Assembly: GCA_002914845.1 (NCBI GenBank)
Contig: JXTC01000239.1
Coordinates: 209,336 to 273,335, forward strand
Direction: 5' to 3'
DNA: 64,000 nt
From: Trema orientale
Taxonomy: Eukaryota; Streptophyta; Magnoliopsida; Rosales; Cannabaceae
Positions 23,851-37,382 of the stretch are shown piece by piece (position 1 is the first letter of the stretch; each line of letters starts with the position of its first letter). The notes under the pieces are model-generated. The model searched no databases. It was not told the DNA's origin and worked only from the letters and a program-made list of their open reading frames with translations. Both the position numbers and the translations under genes were made by a program.

Positions 23851-25109
23851 AAAAGATTCAACCATTAGGAATTTTTCAATTTTTTGCAATTTGGGCTTGA
23901 GTTTTTGTAAGAAGCTCTAAAAAAAAGAGAAAATTTGTTTTTATATGGTAAATTTTCAACAAAAAAAATAAAAAATCCAGCATTTTTAAATTGTTTGAAA
24001 AATTAGTTAATAAGTTCATTGACATTATTAATGTAAGCAACTTAAGTAAAGGCAAATCTACTAGTAATAAGTTCATTGTGTCTAGATTTATTCAACAAAA
24101 TGAAATTTTTAAATAAATTGTTTTCATAAAGATGGCTCGAAACATAAGAAATTAGGTTGAGAGTCTGGTGATTGAGTTTTATATTAATTTGGTTATTTTT
24201 CACTTATATGTTTTTTTCTTTTTGAATGGAATTCCTCATGGGATTATATTAAAAAACTGATTAAACGACTCCATCAATTATACAGAGTATAAATAAAGGG
24301 CAAAAAACCTCTACCCCAAGAGAAAAAACAACAACATCAAAACCACAACTGTGAGGTGTGTGAGTTAGTCCAGCAAAAAATAGACAAAATAAATTCTATC
24401 ACCTCGAGAAACAGCAAGCTCCTTGATGGTGTCCATCAATAAATACCACAATAGACCCTTGACATCTATTAGTAGACACCACAATAAATCTTTAGCGTCT
24501 ATCAGTTGACACCGCAGCAAATTCTTGGCGTTCATCGGTAGACGCCACAACAGACCTCTCTGAGTCACACAATTTTGCACTATAACCCGCCAATATCAGA
24601 GAAAGATCTTTGATGTAGTAAATATTACAGATCTGACTCTCAAAGCTTTAGATATGAAAAAATACCAATAAAACACGAACAAAAAACATAAAGGAAAAAA
24701 AAAAAAACCAAAACTTACACAGATCTAGAATCAGGTAGGATAAAACATCCATAGAAATAGATCTATGGTACACAACTTTCACGTAAGTTAAAAGACTTAT
24801 TACAACGAAAAAAAAATAAAGAAAAAAAAATAAAAAATCCTTACGGGAGTGAGATCTAAAAGATCTCTTCCTCCAGGGGGTTACAAACCTAAAAAAACCT
24901 TAAAATTCCACTATGGCTTCAACACATGAACTGAGAATAGAAAAGGAGAAAGCTTTATTAGGTTTGTATACTTTTTCACTTGTAAGTTTGTTCGTAGCTT
25001 TATTTGTGATCCTTTTATTTCCATCAATTTTTTTCGAAGAGTGTTAACAACATTCTTTTTTTTCACTTTTTTTTAAACTCTTTTATCTCCATGTTTGATA
25101 AGGGGATAG
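23851..25109. other. Gene-free stretch with a 33-bp tandem repeat
   Basis: No gene seen. About four imperfect copies of a 33-bp unit (core TAGACACCACAATAAATC) lie at 24431-24562. The text at 24600-24870, with GATCTA and AAAAAA words, resembles loosely the stretch at 9300-9480, so both may be parts of one dispersed repeat. Confidence 0.4.
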
Positions 25110-25263
25110 CTACGGTAGGGGCGTCCTACGTAGGGTCATGCCTTAATTATCGTTGGATGGGAATTGTGGGGAATAACGGGAATCTGTGGAGAATCTATTT
25201 ATATACAGATTCTCATCCAACGGTGAATAGACAGGGCCCTACGTAAGGGCGCTCCTACTGTAG
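25110..25263. mobile_element. Short MITE (154 bp)
   Basis: Inverted ends pair at about 24 of 27 positions. The left begins CTACGGTAGGGGCGTCCTAC. The right, read on the other strand, begins CTACAGTAGGAGCGCCCTTA. The inner arms also pair (GATGGGAA / TTCTCATCC). Its GC-rich ends stand out from the AT-rich surroundings. Confidence 0.7.
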
Positions 25264-28200
25264 ACGCGTCCATTTGATAATATGAACTCTTCTAAAATAG
25301 CTCACACTCTAGTATAACAATTTTCATATATTTCTTAAAAAGAAAAAGTCATTCTCCCCAAGGCCGGCCAATTGGCCGTATATGCGGTAGTTTTTTATGG
25401 ATTATTTTTTCCTTTAAATAGTTCATAATTGCTACTCCGATCAGGTTCCATTCGAACGGTATTCACAAAATGAAAATAAATAAATAAGTAAATAAGTCTG
25501 CATTCACCGAATATGACTAACTCCATAACTAAGTTAAGTCAAACTTTTTGAGTCTCTAAAGAAATGGGGGGTTTATGCAGTGCTCACTTGTTTGTTGCTC
25601 ACCAGTCACGTGGGTGTCACGTTCAGTCTCACATGACACTGCTTAAGTTTTTATCTGATTTTGTCTTCACTCTCTTAAGTCATATGCTCCTTTTCTGACT
25701 TTCTGCATCCCCAACACTTGGAGATGTTCTTCCCACCAAGTGTCATCTCCTGACAACAAACAAGTTCACTGAATCACATATATTTGTAAGTTTCCTGGAA
25801 AGTCTTTGCTTTATTAGATTTTTTTTAAAAAAAAGAACTTTTTTCCCTTTAAAAAACGGAAAGTTAATATTATTTAAAAAAAAAAAAACGGAAAGTTATA
25901 AATCCAATTCAAAGTTTCAAACCTATGTTTGAAAGGGAGAGAAAAAAGAAAAGAAGGAAGATAGGGGAATAACAAAGTAGAAGATATAGAAAATACGAAC
26001 GAAAGAAAAGAAAAGAAAAACTACTTTATTAACTTTGTTTGATAAATTTTGCTTTAGATTCGTTTGAAAAATAAAGCGAAGAAAAACTACTTTATTTTAA
26101 AATTATTTTTTTTATCTATAAGAATTATTTGAAGATTTTAGTTTGCAAAATTATTCCCATGATTTTAATCCGTAAATTAGGAATGTGTGCTTTCTGCTCG
26201 AAAATCTATTGAGGAGTATTGTATTATCTTTCTATTATTAACAAAAATATTGCTCTTTTTCAAAAAAGAAAATTTTTTTTTCTTTTTTATAAAGTATAAT
26301 TCAATAATTTAAAAGTTCTTTTCTTTTATGCTTCCTCTCTATTTTCTCTCTTATTTGTAAAGATTACTAGAAATAATCGCAAAACATCTGTTGATAACAC
26401 ATATTCCTAGTTCTTGATGACATAAGTTGTAGTAGGCTCTACTCCTACTTTCTACTGCGGCCCTTTTTTTGCTCTTTTTACATTTTTTTTCCTCTCTACC
26501 AAATAATTCATTTGCTTACTTTTCTTCCAATTCTCTTTTGCATTTTCCTTCCTCTCCTGTGTCACCTCTACCAAACATAGTATTAGTAATGAAAGTTAGC
26601 TCATAAGCCTAAGTTAGATCCTCTAACAAACATAACATTAGTAGTGAAAGCTAGCTCATAAGACCTAAGTAAAGATCCTACTCTCGTAATTTTGTTCTTT
26701 TTAGGTAAGAGTTTTTTACAAGGTAATTTTCCATTGATATGTTTGTATGCGTAATGATTTTAGGTATAGTAGGTGTTGAATTAGGAAGACAATAGAAATT
26801 CAAAGCTTTCACTAGAAGCATTGCTTTCTTCCATTTTGCCCCTAAATCCATTCTTCCTTGATCAATTTAAGTTACAGAAATTCCATATTAGAAGTGAGCA
26901 GATTGTCTCGTGTAGTGCATATATCATTGCAGATGTCAGCCTCTACAAATGTATCAATTTGAATTACAAATGTTTCTTTTTCAATTTAGTTACCTAACAA
27001 AAATTAGAGTTGCTCCTTCAAAAGTAACAAGAGTATCTGAGGTCAATTGCCAATTTTATTGCATTCTACCTTCTGTTTTAATCAAAACCAAATATTTTTA
27101 CAAGTACAGAATATAAATACATAAAATAAACATTTCATTATTTTTGTTTCAAAATATCCCTTTGTCAGTATACTATCTAGTGTGACAATTTATAAGACCC
27201 GCTCTCAAGTGACCATAGGATGCATGATTTGACCTACTGCTTATTGCTATAGGGCGGCTGAAGATTTTAGAGGTGGGGTATTCATTTATGGATAGAATTT
27301 TGATATAATGGAGCACTTTCTTCAACTCTTAACGGCCTATCTATGCCAACGTGGCAACGTCTAACATCGATCCATAAGACTCGCATTTTATCGAGTTTGA
27401 TCAGAACACATTTTAAAATTCTATTTAAACTATAATATGGTACACTTATGTAAAATAATTTTAAACCACATAGTAAGATTACATTATTTAAAACTTTAAC
27501 AACAATCAATGTAAAAATTTGATACAAAAATTAGAGTGCTACTAACATTATTGTATTAATCACATGATAGATACTGAAATATATCAAAGCTTTCATGTTT
27601 TACTTTCAAACGTAAATGTAATGAAGGATGTTAGCCCAGGGTACCTAACTACATATAGAAAGAAAACAAGTGATAGTGAAATTAAACAACACTAATCCCT
27701 CAACTTAGAAATTGAGGGCATGACACTCAATGCAAAACCAAATCTTATAATGCACCGCCAATTTGGTTATGAACTCCTCCCTAGAAATAAGAATCACTCT
27801 CTCCTAAAATTCCTAGATCCTCCATAGTTCCATCCCATGATTCATTGAAACAACCTATATAACATATTAAACTCACAAATCAACATAAAGTCCGATATTC
27901 ACAACACCTTATTAGACAAAAACAAATACATAAAAAAAAATTATGCATGAAAAATTAATACCATATCCCACCTAACTACTTAGTCCCCAAAGAACAAACA
28001 AAGATATATGTAATTTTTTAAAAATGTCTAACTTTGGGGCAACCTAAGAGTACCTTGTTGGTAACTTCACCGCCAAATTTCTTTCCTAACTTTTTGGTTA
28101 ACTCTTATTCACTCCAACAAAATTTAGAAAAAGACCAAATTTTCATGTTGCCAAAAACGAAGTCCCCTTTTTTTTTTCAGAAAAAAAAACTTGAATTATG

Positions 28201-28747
28201 ACTTTTTTTTTTTGTAATTTAACCCTTATTTTTTTGTTTGTGCTAATTATATCTTTATGTTAAGAATTTCCGCAAATTTATATATTCTGAGGCAAATTTA
28301 ACCATTTTATTCTATCGTTCTAGGGCATTTATAATAAGATTTTAGCGTTTTGCAACAAGAATATGTTAACCTCAATTCGAATTTAGTGTTCAATGAAAAA
28401 AAAATTTAGTTGTTTCGTGAAATTAGTTATTTCCTGAAAAAAAAATTAGGTACAAATTTTTAAAATTTCTTAATGTTGAAATATAGTTTTGTACAAATCA
28501 AATAATACGATATTTACTTTTTTCGTTAACCCTAATTTTATTATTCTTACTAATTTCATTTTATTATTTTTTTTAAAAAAGGAAAAACTTGGTCTAAATT
28601 TACCTTAAACCATCCCACATGACACGCCTTCCTCAACGCTTAAATGCCGCGTATGCCGATAGCCGACAACTAACTTTTTGTCTGTCACCACCTCCTATTC
28701 TTCTCTCTCTCCCCCAAAAAAAAAAATTCCCATTTTCCATCTCTCTC
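25264..28747. other. Gene-free intergenic DNA
   Basis: No gene seen. Two imperfect copies of a roughly 65-bp unit (AACATARYATTAGTARTGAA, then GCTCATAAG) lie at about 26570-26690. Poly-A and poly-T runs are frequent. The last 150 bases probably contain the distal promoter of the small-protein gene at 28898. Confidence 0.4.
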
Positions 28748-28755
28748 TATAAATA
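28748..28755 (+). promoter_or_regulatory. TATA box of the first small-protein gene
   Basis: TATAAATA follows a CT-rich run and lies 150 bases before the start codon, which leaves room for a leader of roughly 115 bases. The two sister genes have TATA boxes at similar distances. Confidence 0.6.
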
Positions 28756-28897
28756 CACACATATATATAATTACACATAATAAACTTAATTTTCTTCAAT
28801 ATATAAACTCATACCCGTTATCAATCTAACCTTTGTCACCACCTTTTTTCTCCTTAGGCAGAGCAAGTTGTGTGACTTGTGAGGGGTTGTGGTGGAC

Positions 28898-29224
28898 ATG
28901 GCCTCAGGAGCTGCTGCCGCTGAAGGGTTCTTAAGGTGCATCTACGAGGGCTGCATCTCGGGCTGTGACACCGCCATTGAGCGCCGTCCGTACCACCGCA
29001 ACTGCGGCTGCGCTCTGCACAGTTCCGGCAAGAAGAAGAGCCAATGCCCCCATGGCTTGCCCAAGTCCAAAAACGTTTCCTACCCTATAAGGAGGGCTTG
29101 GAGTGAAGGCTCCTTGTCTTTGATGGCGGCTGCTTCTGCTTCTTCTTCTTCGGCTCAGTCTTCTCCTTCTTCTTCTCCTTCTCCGGCCGCTATGGTTGGA
29201 GTTGGAGGGAAGAATCATCACTAG
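28898..29224 (+). CDS. Small plant protein with PYHRNCGCALH motif, copy A
   Basis: An intact single-exon frame of 108 residues from the first ATG (MASGAAAAEG). I recognise a plant-specific family of small proteins of unknown function but no named domain. Visible blocks: RCIYEGCIS (13-21), ERRPYHRNCGCALH (28-41) and NVSYPIRRAWSEGSLSL (59-75). The tail is Ser/Pro/Ala-rich. The Cys and His residues (C14, C19, C23, H33, C36, C38, H41) could bind a metal, but that is inference. There is no signal peptide or membrane segment. The SYPIRRAWSEGS block, with basic residues before Ser, could be a kinase target or docking site. This copy keeps all conserved positions and is probably the reference member. 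Two paralogues lie at 51145 and 56574 on the same strand. Confidence 0.85.
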   Translation: MASGAAAAEGFLRCIYEGCISGCDTAIERRPYHRNCGCALHSSGKKKSQCPHGLPKSKNVSYPIRRAWSEGSLSLMAAASASSSSAQSSPSSSPSPAAMVGVGGKNHH

Positions 29225-31600
29225 GAATGATAATAATAACAGGGTTTTCTTCATAAAGGTCTGATTTTTTTTTTCTTTTTTTTTTTTTTAAAATTAGAGT
29301 ATTTTGATGTGTTTATTTTGTTTAATAACTTAAACCCAGTTGAGATTTGTGGAAGAAATTTTGTTATCTACTGTTGGATTTGAAAGGTTTATGGTGATGA
29401 AATAGTGCTTTTTTTGGGGTGGATGATGAAATGCCAGTTTTTGATCTGGGTTTTGATTGGGTTTATGATTATCAAAAAATTGGCATTTGTAATTGGTGGA
29501 GTGATGTTGCTCCATCCTTTCAAGTGTATTTAGTGTAAATATGGTTCAGCTTTATATGCATATACTCTTCTTCTTGACATTGCAATTCTGACAATTACTA
29601 GTCCAAAGTTTTGTACTCCTCCTAAAGTGATGTGAAAAGCTTTTATGTATTACAGTTACATAGTTGGAAAGTTTTGGATCCTTTCTTTTAACTTTTAATA
29701 ATAATAAATGGGGCAAATGGGTATTCTAGATGGGCTGCTAATATTCAATAATATGGTCAAATTGTGCCATGTGAAGCATTGAGATATGAAATACTCTTCT
29801 GGGTCTGCTTGAATTTCTCGATAGGATTGATAATGTTGGAAAAATATATTATTTTAATATAAATGAGGCCTTAGAGGAGTATTTTTCTCAAGATCATGGG
29901 CATTCACTGTTAATTTAGCCAAGATCATGGCAGGCCTGTTCTAGCTTAGATGGCTAATTTGGTCAGCTAGTCTACCATGATCGATCCATACACAATCACA
30001 GCAGTTCTAGAATATTTTAGAACGAAAGAAAAAGAGGGAATAGAAAATAGAGAAAGGGTACTTAAATAAATAAAATAAAATAAAGGGTCCAGGTCGGTTT
30101 GCTAATCGATCTTCCTAACTGAATACAGCAAAAAAAGTTTGGTATTTTATGAAAGATACATGGTTGGAAGAAACTTTAGTGTCATCAAAGCTGTCCACAT
30201 GGGAGTGTAAGGTGGTGGTGTGCACTTTCATGGAAAAGACAATTGTCACATGACTTTTAACAATAATATTTTCTATAATTAAATCAAACTTAGTATTAGA
30301 TGGTAGTGGTACCAAGAAATGTTTCTAATCTCCTATGACATCTATAACTGTTTTATGAGATGTAAGATATCGTTCCTGTTAAAGTAAATAAGATCTTCTC
30401 TAGGATAAAACAGAAGCACAATACAAGTAATTAATTCCTGTTAATTCACTAGGATAAAACAGAAGCGCAATACAAGTGAGATCGATAAATATACCATATA
30501 GATCCCTAGAGTTGATCTGGGGCCAAATACCACTTTTAAAGATACATGAATTAAAGTTTGTCAATTGTTTTATTTAATTTGTTAATCAAATTAATCATGG
30601 TTGGGCGTGTGTGAGTGGTGAGTGGTTTTAAGTCCCGGTTGTCATAAATAATTATAAATTAGTCTAATAAGTGATATTGGTCTAACTTTTTCATCTTTCT
30701 TGGTGGAAGAAAAACTTGAATGAGATTTATTATCTTCTCACACAGTTTTGATTTCAAGTTTTTACTCATCCCATTGTAAAGTCTCTCTCTACTTCTCATT
30801 TGAGTTCAAGGTTGGATTGTAGTGTAAGAACTTAATAGTTTTTGTCCGTGTTTCTTTTCTTTTCTTTTTTTGAGTTCATAACATACTCTCTCTTTCAAAA
30901 AAAAAAAAAAAAAAAAAAAAACTTTCAGTGTTGTCTTTAAGTTCCGAATCTACCAACATGAAAACTGCAAGAACCTGCTTGGAGTTATTGTACGGACAAA
31001 GTGGTTAATAGCTAAAGCCAAAATGATTAGACCAGAAACAACTTAGGCAGAGAATCCAAGAGATGTAACTGCTATTTGTCGACTGAATCCTATTCCAGCA
31101 AAAATGAATAGCAACTCAAATTACTGCGTTGTAATTACCTAACTAAGAGAGTTTTTAACCCCAACCTAGCAGCTATTGGATCAATGCTGCAACAGGATAT
31201 TTTACACTATGAAATCACCACAAATGTTGAACTAATCGGTATAAAACATTGTCGCACTATTATAGAATAGAATATAAGCGTGAACTTGAGTTTGCGAAAG
31301 TCAGTTTGAGGGATTTTTGGATATGAAAATCCAGACGAAGCGATGATTTTTTGTTTAGTAGAGGCTAAAATTATATGTTGTCTATTTTGTGGGGCTCTTT
31401 ATATTTTCTCAACTTTTGAATGGGGGCTTTATATTTAAAAACTATAAGTACATGTGAAAAATTACTCTTTTAAAAGGAAATATAAAATTGAGTGGGGGAC
31501 AATGTCCCTCCATTCCTGGTGAAAATGGTGTATAAGTGTGTGAACGTTATGTATTAAGCACTCGGAAGTTAACAATGCTGAGTATAACTAATGATAATTT
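29225..31600. other. Gene-free intergenic DNA
   Basis: No further gene seen. The first 300 bases probably include the 3'UTR of the gene ending at 29224. A direct repeat (TAGGATAAAACAGAAGCRCA, followed by ATACAAGT) lies at about 30400-30478. Confidence 0.4.
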
Positions 31601-31604
31601 ACCA

Positions 31605-31800
31605 CTGAGAGAGTTTGATGGTGTGGTAAGCCTATTTGTTCTTCATGTAAGAAGTTGTGAGTTCGAGTTGGGATCGCCTTGGTAATCAGGTATGGAGATT
31701 ATTCACTACTAAAGGAATTCACTTTGAGATTATCAGGCACGCTGTCCTCTATCTATAACCTTTTAAATTTATTGTAACCCTTAAAATAAATTCGAGAAGA
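31605..31800 (+). mobile_element. Candidate tRNA-derived SINE
   Basis: A TGGTGTGGTAAGC word (A-box-like, about 31619) is followed about 40 bases later by GAGTTCGAGTTGGG (B-box-like). This is the spacing of an RNA polymerase III promoter in plant SINEs. The 3' end is AT-rich without a clean tail, and no target duplication was found. The call is tentative. Confidence 0.3.
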
Positions 31801-32075
31801 AAAAAGATAGAAATTTTAGTCCTGATGGATATTGTTAATGACAATATAGAACTGGTCCCAAAAAAAAAAAAAAAAGAATAGTTTGTTGAAGAAAAAGGAA
31901 AGATAATATTCCAAGTCTTATTTAATGTGGATGCGTTTGATGTAAATACTAAATATGGACCTAGAAACGAGTAGATCCTTTTCCCACCTCACACACGATA
32001 ATAGGACTCGTGTCACGCCCCACACCCGAGGACGTACGCAGCATGCCCATAAAGCAAAGCCCCATAAGCATGCAA

Positions 32076-35000
32076 TGTAACGCCCTCCTTATCTACCTAC
32101 TACTAGTGGAAATTTATTAACTTTCTATTTACAAGGCGTTACTTTTAGAAAATAATCCTGTAATTATTTTTCTAAAAATACGGGCCAATTTGAACTTTTT
32201 ATTTTCTTTAAAACTCTATCGATAGCTGACTTTATTTACAAACATAGTGTGGATCAATATATGCATATATCACAAAATAAAAGGTAGTAATAGATACCAA
32301 AAAGGAACGAACTAAAACAACTTAGTTGAGAAACTGCAAAATATCTCCAAAATACACGAACTAGGCCCTCACATGTGGTCAAAATGTCCATATGTACAAC
32401 ACCAAGGTTGGGCCTCTACTCCAGCTCACAAGCTCATGCTGTCATCTCAATTATTACCTGCAACACAAGACTATAATGAGCTACAGCTCAGTAAGTAAAG
32501 TAATGGATGATATGTTGCTCAATGACATGAATTAAATGTATGACCGTGTTTGCTTAAATGTTTTAGTATAAACAATTTCCTTTCGACCCTTCCCTGTCTT
32601 GTGCCCACTGTCCGGCTCAGCACTATGCCTGCAGGGCTTCCTAAATTAATGATATCCCATGGGCTCTCCTCCCGTCGGCTCTTACCACAGTGGGGCTCGT
32701 TACTAACCTTATTTCATCGTTACCCGTCGAGCTCAAGAGATAAGACAGCCCGAGACTGTATTTTAGTTTATTATATAACTTGGAGGAGGAATATTGTGGC
32801 AAACCTTATTACTAATCCTGTCACACTTGCCCCTCTCCTGGGGCTGCCACTCTGAAACTGTAAATATTTCCCGCTTCCCCGTAACAGTGACACAAAACTT
32901 TCTGAAAGTTACCTGGTTTTAACTTCTCTATGATAAAATAGTTTTACACAATAATACTAAGGTATTTCATAAATTATATTACCCTTCTTAAACTTTTTCA
33001 TAAAACATGCATGGTGTACATAATAATGCCACACCAAAATTACCAACCATATATATGCTGAAATCAAAATGTCAATGGTCATACTCATAACCAGAATAAA
33101 TGCAAAACATGAAAACATAATAGATACTTATATGTCACATAATTCTTGTGTTGCAGTTGAGTACTTTACTTACTTCGTGTCCTGAATAGGAATTGATAGT
33201 GGAAGGAGTCAATATCACCTAGAGATTGGTGTGCTAATCACGTGTTATAAATTACTATTACTCATGATGTACATTTTACAAAAAGAATGCATTAAAATAC
33301 TTGAACAAGACCGAAATGACAACTTTCACTAAATTAAGAAACTTGATCTTAAAATGGCTCAGAAGCATATAAATCACCTAAGGCACTTGACAATCAATAA
33401 CTAACATTGAAAAACTGTTTAAAAGTATTAAAATATGAATGCTAGTTCATTAACACAAAATGATCCAAAATGGCACATCATTTTGTAAAAACTAGACCAT
33501 TTGCACCTAAATGGTGCAATTTCATTTTAAAAATATTTGGACAGCACCTCTCCTATTTTTAGGACATTTCCACATGATTAAAATCATGGTTTTAAAACTA
33601 CAATGACAATTAACAATCCAATTCTCACATATACACATCAAGAGGATCACTTAGAACAATTTAAGTGCACTTGAACTCTTTTTCGGTTTAAATAAGTTCA
33701 AAACTACTTTTATATTTGTATGTCATCACAAGCAGCTACCAATTGAGTGTAGTAGACAATAGGATCAATAAGATATACAATCCAAATTTAAGAAATCATA
33801 TTACAGACATAAAAAACTTAATCTATTACGCATAAAAACACTTAACTCCATAACAAACTCAGGGGCTTTAGGTTTAACATTAATTCTCCACTTAAGTTTT
33901 ATGTTTCCAGCAATAAATAAGGGTTCCTAGGACCATTATTCATCAAATAATAGCTTAGGTTTAAGAGCTGAAATAAAGGAAACTCACTACAAATTCAAAA
34001 TCCAACATAAACCTCACATTGACTAGTTTGAGTCTTTGCTAGTGTTCTTGCCTTCTATCTCCACCAAACTGATTCCCAAGGCTTAGAAATGGATTTCTTA
34101 ACTTAAGAGGACTTGATGAAACCAATATTTAAGTGGGAACAAATAGAGAATTGAAATTAAAAGACAAGACCTAGAAAGAAGAACTTAGTAGAGCTACCTT
34201 GAGTAGTTTTGGTCTATCTTGCTTTCTAGAGCTCTAATTTGAGTTCTACAATTTGGAAACTCTTGGATATGGATAAGAGGAGTTGAGAGAAGTGTAGGAA
34301 GGTATTGGAGATGCTCAGGTCGTGGCTGGAGAGAAAGGAAAAGCAAATGACCAGATTTGGTCAAAAGTGATACTTAATGACTAAGAAATGGCATAACTTA
34401 AATTCTAAGGGGTATTTTGGGTATTTTGCTCATTGCTTTCCATGTGTCCAGCTCTAAAACATCCTTAGTATCTGGTCCATCCTATACACCCAAGTGTAGT
34501 CTAAAATAGTGAAACCTAGCTTAGAAGGTGAAAACTAGTCATACTTTGACCTATAATCCCATATAGCCAATCTTATTGTAATCAAGTGGAACCTAGCCCT
34601 ATAACCAGTCATTAAACATAAAAAGAAAGTCAATTACACTCTAATTAACATAGCAAACATAGTATTAGCACTTAATTATTAGAATGCACAAAAACGACAT
34701 TACGCGATTAAGTTTAATCTAAGCTAGCTTAGTGCAACTAAATACAAATTAGTGTCCAGAATGCCACCTCGTGCTTACTTGGAGCTGACAAATAAAATGC
34801 TATGAATGAGTCCTAGACATTAAATTAAGCCTATTTGACGTGTTAAACACACAGTGAATTCGGCTTCGAAGTGCGTGAAAATTGTATTTTACCGAAAAAC
34901 TATTATTTGACCAAGTTATCAACAAGTATGATCTTAATGCATGTCCACATAGTATTACTTTCATAATTATATTCTTTATTCTTTTGGCACACCGAGCTCT

Positions 35001-35204
35001 CTCTTTCTGAGGGTATTGAACCTTTACACTGCATCGGAACACTTCAGCAAATCATTAGTACAATAACATGTATGTGAATGCACGTAACATAATGAATGAG
35101 CATGTTTTTATGAAACTGGTATTAATGACTTCTAGATGCCTAATATGCAATTAGAGCATGTTTATTATTGGCTCTCTTAATTATGTGAGGAGCTGGATGT
35201 CACA
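32076..35204 (-). mobile_element. Solo LTR (about 3.1 kb) nested in the older LTR
   Basis: On the minus strand it starts TGTGACATCC and ends GGGCGTTACA. The 5-bp target duplication TGCAA is present at 32071-32075 and 35205-35209. No interior or second LTR is present, so it is the product of recombination between the LTRs of a former element. It lies in the distal part of the LTR at 32011-37382 and is therefore younger than it. Confidence 0.75.
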
Positions 35205-35756
35205 TGCAAGGCATCTTTCTATAAACCAATATAATTAAAAATATTTAGTCTCCAATAAATACCAATATATAACATAAAATCTAATAACTCTTATAAAGTC
35301 TCCAAATACTCAAAATAAATACTATACAATAAAAACTATAATCCAATAAATTCAAGGTAATCAACCTTCCGAGTCTTTACATTTTCTCAATCAAGATGAA
35401 GAATTCCTCTCTTTAAATCATACACCTCAATTATTACTAAATAAGTTCTCTTTGTGAGCCTGTTAACTGATAATCTTTAAAACCTGGGAGGAAAAAATAA
35501 AAAGGTGAGCTAGACGCCCAGTAAGTAACCAATAACCTTATCTAGTTGGATCAAGCATATGTAAACTAAAATCATTAATAAATATTTTTCAGAACAAATT
35601 TGGTTTCAGATTTCAATAATTTGAAAATACTCAAATCAAGTCGTTTAGTAAACAATTTCACAAAACAAGAAATAAGTTTCCAAATCTGTCTTTTCGAATC
35701 CCTTTTAGTCAATAACAATTTCAATTTTACTTTTCTCCAGTTTTAGGTAACTATGG

Positions 35757-35955
35757 CCACACTTAACCCCTGTGACTAGGTCCGAATCTGCCACAAATAA
35801 CCCCTGTAGCCGGGTCAGAATCTGCCACAAATAACCCCTGTAGCCGGGTCTGAATCTACTACAGATAACCCCTGTAGCCGAGTACGAATCACGAATCTAC
35901 TGCATTTAACCCTGCAGCTAGGTCAGTACTGTTCACATATAACCCCTATGGATTA
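35757..35955. repeat. Tandem repeat of about 34 bp inside the older LTR
   Basis: About five imperfect units share AACCCCTGTAGCCGGGTC, then GAATCTGCCAC. The middle units are nearly identical and the outer units are diverged. Confidence 0.75.
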
Positions 35956-37382
35956 AGTCCACGTGCATAGCCACTGAAGAGAGTTTCAAAACACTTATTT
36001 ACAATAACGAATCATAAACCATTTCACTTTCTTCTCATTATAATATTGTACTCATTCCAAAATAATTTTCATGTAATCACATTCAATAGTAATTCATATA
36101 CGTGATCCATAATTTAGTATAAAACATAGAATCATACTATGTTCACAAAAATTATGTTATTTCAATAAAATAGATTTCTTTTAATAAATAGTCTTATTAC
36201 CAAAATATATTTTACTTGAAATCATATTTTAATGAAAATACCTTATAAACATGATTCTATTAGAAATAATAAAATAATAAAATATTTAGCTTTTGGATGA
36301 GAAAACTACTAGAAAAGATCAAAGGTTACTTACCTCGTTTGCTTTGTCTATTTAACTAAAATAATCAACATAACCTTTCAAACACCTATTATCATACAAA
36401 TAATATATAAGTATCACTTCAATAAAATCATACTCTAATTATACTAAAAGTATTGACTACTTGCTGCCCATATATCTTTTATCATCAACTCCATAGCTTT
36501 TCTCAATAATTTCAATTTCTCACGATTCATATCAATTCTAACATCTCTCTAAAAATCACCAAACTTAGAGGACATATTCTTCAAGTCATGGGGTCCTAAA
36601 AATACCAAAAATGTACCTATAGGGTCCATAGATAAGCCTCGTACAGTTGGAAAAGCCGCAGCCACGTTTTGCTAAAAGTACCCAAAGTTTCAGATTTTTC
36701 CAGATTCGTAGTACTCATTTCAATTGGTTATAACTCTCTGGTTATAAATCCATTTTTAACAAATTATATACCCTTGGAAAGATAATTCAATAAGATTTCC
36801 AACCATACCAAATACGACCTAATCAGACTAGTAAAGTCTCTGAAAAGCTAATCACAATCTCTACTGCGATTTTACATCTTAGCCCAAAACTCAAAAATTC
36901 TTAATTTTCTATTTACCAAATCAAATCACTTAAAATTTGTCTTGTTTAAATTCTAATATCAATAGGCTTCATCTTCTATCAGATTCATCCTAATAGTTCA
37001 TAAATTATTTATGGGTAAATTAAAACCCTAACCCTAGACATGTAATTCCAATCCCCAAAAATCTAATTAGTGCATATAGACTCAATAGATTACAGTTAAT
37101 TACCTTAACATTCGAATGAATTGAATCTTCTTCTTGCTTCTCCTTCTTCCTTGAAACTCTATGGCTGCCTATCTCTCTGCTTTTCTCATAAAGCGTACGT
37201 ATAAAACTGAGCAGATTATTAGTCTTAGTATTTCTTAAAGGGTCTATTGTTCAATTACTAAAGTAATCTTAATAAATACCATTAACTAAAGGCTTTTTAG
37301 TCTTTTTTTTTTATCCTTGTATTATTTATATAACATAAATCAATTATATATATATGTTTTTTTTTTCTAACTGGTTGTCACA

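Larger units (their letters stand above)
32011..37382 (-). mobile_element. Long LTR of a retroelement (minus orientation), interrupted by a solo LTR
   Basis: Read on the minus strand, the LTR starts TGTGACAACC at 37382 and ends GGGCGTGACA at 32011, about 2.24 kb once the inserted 3.1-kb solo LTR is excluded. A purine tract (AGAGGGGGAGAA on the minus strand) lies directly before its start, so this is the 3' LTR. A homologous LTR fragment in opposite orientation lies at 40791-41291. The family is not assignable, because no coding domain is visible. An age of a few million years is suggested by roughly 5% difference between the fragments. Confidence 0.7.
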
